DNA of 36,630 nucleotides from Trichlorobacter sp. GTDB lineage: Bacteria; Desulfobacterota; Desulfuromonadia; Geobacterales; Pseudopelobacteraceae. The stretch lies in the NCBI RefSeq assembly GCF_030247655.1, contig NZ_JAOTRZ010000010.1, forward strand, positions 1-36,630, read 5' to 3'. The notes below the pieces were generated by a model that made no database searches, was not told the DNA's origin, and worked only from the letters and a program-made list of their open reading frames with translations. This document shows, piece after piece, positions 33,520 through 36,630 of this stretch. Both the position numbers and the translations under genes were made by a program. How positions within the stretch are numbered: position 1 is the first letter of the stretch; each line of letters starts with the position of its first letter.

Positions 33520-34833
33520 ATGCAACGTTTTGACTGCTGCCTGATAGCCGCTACTGTTGTGCTGGTGCTTGCAGTACCCCTACAGTCGTCTGCCAGCCCG
33601 TTAAGTCTCCGTGAGGCGGTCAGCCGAGCGGTAGCCAATAACCCGAGCCTGGCAGAGGCGCGCATAGCGGTGACCGTGGCTGAGAAGCAGCTGGAAGGGG
33701 CTGTCGGCAGACATTATCCCCGCCTAAGCCTTGAAGCATCAATTACGAAACGGTCTGAATCCACCGCCTTTGTCCCGGCCCAAAGCGCTACCATTGCGCC
33801 ACGTTTCAGTGACAGTTACGCCTTTCTGGGGCCGGTGCTGACCCTGCCGATCTATAAGGGCGGACAGACCCGGACCGGGGTGCAACTGGCTGAACTACGT
33901 CACTCCATGCAGCAGGACAGTGCCGTTATCACCCGTAACGAACTGATCGCCAACACCGTGGCCACCTATCATAAGTGCCTGCAGTTGCAGGTGCTGGTTG
34001 AAGCATCAGGGCAGGCGGTACAGGCCCTGGCAGAACAGCAGAAGAATGCGCGGCTGCTGTTTGAACTGGGCCGGATTGCACGGGTGGACCTGCTGAAGGT
34101 TGAGGTGCAGGGGGTGAATGAGGAGCAGCGTCTGCTGGCTCTGCAGGAAGGGGTAAAGAATGCCATGAGCAGCTTGCGGGCGTTAATGGGAGAAGTGCTG
34201 GAACAGGATACTGACCCGTTACAGCTTTCTGACCGGCTTGGCCAGGCAGCCCAAAAAACCGACTTTAAGGCCGGACTGGCACTGGCGAGGAGCAAGCCAA
34301 AATTTCAGATTATTGCCAAAGCAGTTGATGATGCTGCCTTGAACCGCCGTCTTGCCCTGGGCAAACTACTCCCCTCGCTGACTGCCACAGCCGGCTACCA
34401 GCAGCAGGTTGGATTTAATCCCCACTACAGCGACGGCATCTGGTATCTGGGTGCCTCATTATCGCTGCCTGTTTTTGACCGCAGCAGCTATGCGGATCTC
34501 TCACGGGAGCGGTTGCAGCAGCAGCGTGCTGAACAGAAACTGCGGGCAGCAGATAACCAGCTGCGGCTCGACCTGCAACGGGCCTCGGCATCGCTGGTGG
34601 AAAGCAGCAAAAGAATTGCGGCAACCGCAAAGGCGGTGGAGCAATCCCGCGAATCGTTCAGGATAGAACAAGAAAAATATGGCCAGGGGGTTGGCACCAT
34701 GGCCGACCTGCTCCTGGCCCAGTCAGCCGAGGCCCAGGCCATGGCCAACAACACCCAGGCGCTGTTTGACTACACCATTGCACAACTTGAGTGGCATAAA
34801 GCCAGTGGTGATATGGAGGTATACCTGCGATGA
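33520..34833 (+). CDS. TolC-family outer membrane efflux protein
   Basis: 437 aa from ATG 33520, supported by GGGAG 7 nt upstream and an immediate signal peptide (cleavage near SSA-SPL, residue 26). A longer GTG reading from 33484 would put the start inside the palindromic operator. Two outer membrane efflux protein repeats are visible: LREAVSRAVANNPSLAEAR at the mature N-terminus, LTLPIYKGGQTR and LSLPVFDRSSYADLSR strand/turn segments, and long helices between. It should form the exit duct of the tripartite pump encoded downstream. Its stop overlaps the next start by 4 nt (ATGA at 34830), implying translational coupling. Confidence 0.93.
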   Translation: MQRFDCCLIAATVVLVLAVPLQSSASPLSLREAVSRAVANNPSLAEARIAVTVAEKQLEGAVGRHYPRLSLEASITKRSESTAFVPAQSATIAPRFSDSYAFLGPVLTLPIYKGGQTRTGVQLAELRHSMQQDSAVITRNELIANTVATYHKCLQLQVLVEASGQAVQALAEQQKNARLLFELGRIARVDLLKVEVQGVNEEQRLLALQEGVKNAMSSLRALMGEVLEQDTDPLQLSDRLGQAAQKTDFKAGLALARSKPKFQIIAKAVDDAALNRRLALGKLLPSLTATAGYQQQVGFNPHYSDGIWYLGASLSLPVFDRSSYADLSRERLQQQRAEQKLRAADNQLRLDLQRASASLVESSKRIAATAKAVEQSRESFRIEQEKYGQGVGTMADLLLAQSAEAQAMANNTQALFDYTIAQLEWHKASGDMEVYLR

Positions 34834-35969
34834 AACGCAAGCTGATGATCTTGGTGATAGTGCTGCTGGTCGTGGTGGCCCTGCTGCTGGTGAAAAAGAA
34901 GAAACAGAGTCTGGCAAGCCTGGCCAAGCCAGCGTTGGTCGCACCGGTGGTGGAAACCGGCAGCGTGCGTCAGGGAGAACTTGTGGTGAGACGAACCTAT
35001 CTGGGGAGGCTTGAGGCTCAGACCAAAGCGGATCTGTCAGCCAGGATCACCGGGCATATCCTGAGCATCAGCAAGCGGGAAGGGGATCTGATAACTGCCG
35101 GTGAGCTGGTGATTACCCTGGACAACCGCGAGCTGCTGGAGCGGAGTCAGTCGGTGCAGTCGGAAGTACTAGCGGCAAAACAACGGTTAGCCGCAGCCCA
35201 CAGCGCCCTTGAGACCCAGCAGGCGATCTATGGTCGTGATGAAAAACTGTTTAATGCCGGGGCCATATCCCGTGAAGCGCTGGAGCGCTCAAAAACCGCT
35301 CTTGACACTGCACGGTCCACGATGCAGGCCACAGAGGAAGGGATCAAAGGGATCGGCAGGCAGGTGGCTGCAGCTCAAACCCAGGCCGGGTATGGCCGGG
35401 TGACTGCCCCGTTCAGCGGCGTTGTGACCAGGCGCATGATGGAGCCGGGAGATCTGGCAGTGCCGGGTAAGCCTATTCTGACTATTGAGCAACAAGGGGC
35501 CTGCAAGGTGCTGGTACAGGTGCCGCAAGAGGCATTAAGCAGTCTGAAAAAAGGTGACAGGGCGTATTTGAAGCAGGCTGGAAGTCAACCCCTGACTGCT
35601 GCAGTCAGCCGGATTTATCCTGCTGTGGGGGCAAACATGCTGGCCGGTCTGGAGATCGGTCTGGCAGAGCCGCCCTTTGGCCTGCCAACCGGCGCTTCAC
35701 TGACCGTAGAGCTGGCCGGGAGCAGGGTGAACGGATTTCTGGTTCCGGAACAGGCTCTGATTCGTACCGGCGTTGCTACCGAGCTACGGGTGATCAATGG
35801 CGGTCAGGTGCAGGTCCGCCAGATAACTCTGCTGGGTGTACAGGATGGCACTGCTGTCGTGCAGGGCGGAGTTAAGGAGGGTGATACCGTTGCTGTTGGC
35901 CAGGAGAGCCGCCTGCGAACCCTGGCAGAGGGAATGCGGGTAACTGCTGTTACAGGGACACAGCCATGA
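34830..35969 (+). CDS. RND efflux periplasmic adaptor (membrane fusion protein)
   Basis: 379 aa. An N-terminal membrane anchor (residues about 4-21, very hydrophobic, followed by KKKK) leads into the adaptor fold. The lipoyl half is LSARITGHILSISKREGD with DLITAGELVITLD. A coiled-coil hairpin spans about 100-185, the second lipoyl half reads GRVTAPFSGVVTRRMMEPGD, and a beta-barrel and membrane-proximal domain follow (VPEQALIRTG). This is the RND type rather than the type I secretion type. It overlaps the genes on both sides by 4 nt, so the three proteins are made together. The pump substrate cannot be predicted from sequence. Confidence 0.94.
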   Translation: MKRKLMILVIVLLVVVALLLVKKKKQSLASLAKPALVAPVVETGSVRQGELVVRRTYLGRLEAQTKADLSARITGHILSISKREGDLITAGELVITLDNRELLERSQSVQSEVLAAKQRLAAAHSALETQQAIYGRDEKLFNAGAISREALERSKTALDTARSTMQATEEGIKGIGRQVAAAQTQAGYGRVTAPFSGVVTRRMMEPGDLAVPGKPILTIEQQGACKVLVQVPQEALSSLKKGDRAYLKQAGSQPLTAAVSRIYPAVGANMLAGLEIGLAEPPFGLPTGASLTVELAGSRVNGFLVPEQALIRTGVATELRVINGGQVQVRQITLLGVQDGTAVVQGGVKEGDTVAVGQESRLRTLAEGMRVTAVTGTQP

Positions 35970-36630
35970 CCATGATGGAACGGATACTGGCCCGTCCACA
36001 CCTGGTGCTGGCCACGGTGCTGCTGCTATCGGTGGTGGGTATAATCGGCTACTTCAAGATGCCGTTTAATCTGTTTCCTGATTCGGAACGGCCCCAGATT
36101 ACAGTGGTTACGGTTCAACCGGGAGGGGCCGCTGCTGATCTGGAAAACGACATCAGCCGTTTGATTGAAAAAGAGCTGGCAAGCCTTGATCTGGTCCGCA
36201 AGGTAACCAGTACCACCAAGGATGAGGTTTCGGTAGTCAGCGCAGAGTTTGAGTACGAAAAGGGGCTGGATGCGGCTGCCACCGATGTGGTCAATGCCCT
36301 GGGCAGAATCACAGCCAGGCTGCCCCGTGAGGCCCGTCCGCCACAGCTGTTCAAGATCAGCCAGGCTACCCAGCCGGTGATGACCCTGGCCCTATCTCCG
36401 GCCAACGGCTCAGGCATGCCGCTGTCCCAGATCCGGCAACTGGCTGAAAACCGGATCAGGGAAGAGCTGTTGCGAGACCCGCAGATTGCCAATCTGGAGC
36501 TGTTCGGTGCTCACCAGCCCGAACTGGCGGTAACGATCGACCCGCAGCGGATGAACCGATTCGGTATCGCCATCAGTGAGGTGTTGGGGGCGCTGGCGGC
36601 CCAGAACCAGAATATCCCCCAGGGGATGGT
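35966..36630 (+). CDS. RND efflux transporter (AcrB/HAE1-type), N-terminal part
   Basis: Frame open from ATG 35966 (ATGA overlap with the adaptor stop) to the right edge, 221 codons. It begins MTMMERILARPHLVLATVLL, the first membrane helix of RND permeases. The periplasmic porter start follows (MPFNLFPDSERPQITVVTVQPGG) with PGG-AAADLENDISRLIEKEL, the conserved PN1/PN2 pattern. RND pumps use proton influx to expel drugs, solvents or metals. The D/E-rich HME signatures lie beyond the edge, so a metal versus drug class cannot be decided. The rest of the gene (typically about 1000 residues) is outside the window. Confidence 0.93.
   Translation, partial: MTMMERILARPHLVLATVLLLSVVGIIGYFKMPFNLFPDSERPQITVVTVQPGGAAADLENDISRLIEKELASLDLVRKVTSTTKDEVSVVSAEFEYEKGLDAAATDVVNALGRITARLPREARPPQLFKISQATQPVMTLALSPANGSGMPLSQIRQLAENRIREELLRDPQIANLELFGAHQPELAVTIDPQRMNRFGIAISEVLGALAAQNQNIPQGM

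Overview
The window looks like a chromosomal segment of a Geobacter/Trichlorobacter-type bacterium (Desulfuromonadota), probably close to Geobacter (Trichlorobacter) lovleyi. The case rests on the dense multihaem c-type cytochromes, the NrfHA ammonifying nitrite reductase, the class of Hcp, and an Arg at residue 277 of NrfA. From memory, that is the hallmark of the calcium-independent G. lovleyi enzyme. The species assignment is inference.

Region 1 (1-23671, all minus strand) is one type I secretion operon, read from right to left: a half ABC transporter (545 aa), a second ABC transporter (725 aa), an HlyD-type membrane fusion protein, a giant 4585-aa VCBS/cadherin-repeat surface protein, a TolC-type outer membrane protein, and a large hybrid histidine kinase cut by the left window edge. 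Gaps are from -4 to about 42 nt, so one transcript is likely. The ABC pair is odd: the first subunit has lost Walker A, the signature, the catalytic Glu and the H-loop His. The second keeps Walker A and the H-loop but has no recognisable signature. The giant protein shows no RTX nonapeptides and ends in a duplicated His/Asp-rich tail.

Region 2 (about 23700-25350) is a gene-poor scar. It holds a bidirectional terminator, a 23-bp tRNA-Gly 3'-end fragment with two sets of short direct repeats around it, an intact MNT nucleotidyltransferase next to a decapitated HEPN partner, and a small unknown ORF coupled to the tail of another broken gene. This looks like the remains of integrated elements carrying defence or toxin-antitoxin genes.

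Region 3 (25355-32658, minus strand) is a nitrogen-oxide module: a NIT-domain chemoreceptor, nrfA, nrfH, hcp and an octahaem HAO-family cytochrome. Together they would sense nitrate/nitrite, reduce nitrite to ammonium and detoxify NO/hydroxylamine. Two perfect TTGAC-N4-GTCAA palindromes, resembling HcpR/DNR-type CRP-FNR boxes, sit about 40-42 bp ahead of plausible start sites for the chemoreceptor and the octahaem cytochrome.

Region 4 (32847-36630, plus strand) is a TetR-type regulator followed by a TolC/MFP/RND efflux operon. The genes overlap by 4 nt, and the RND pump is cut by the right edge. A perfect 18-bp palindrome between tetR and the efflux genes is a candidate operator.
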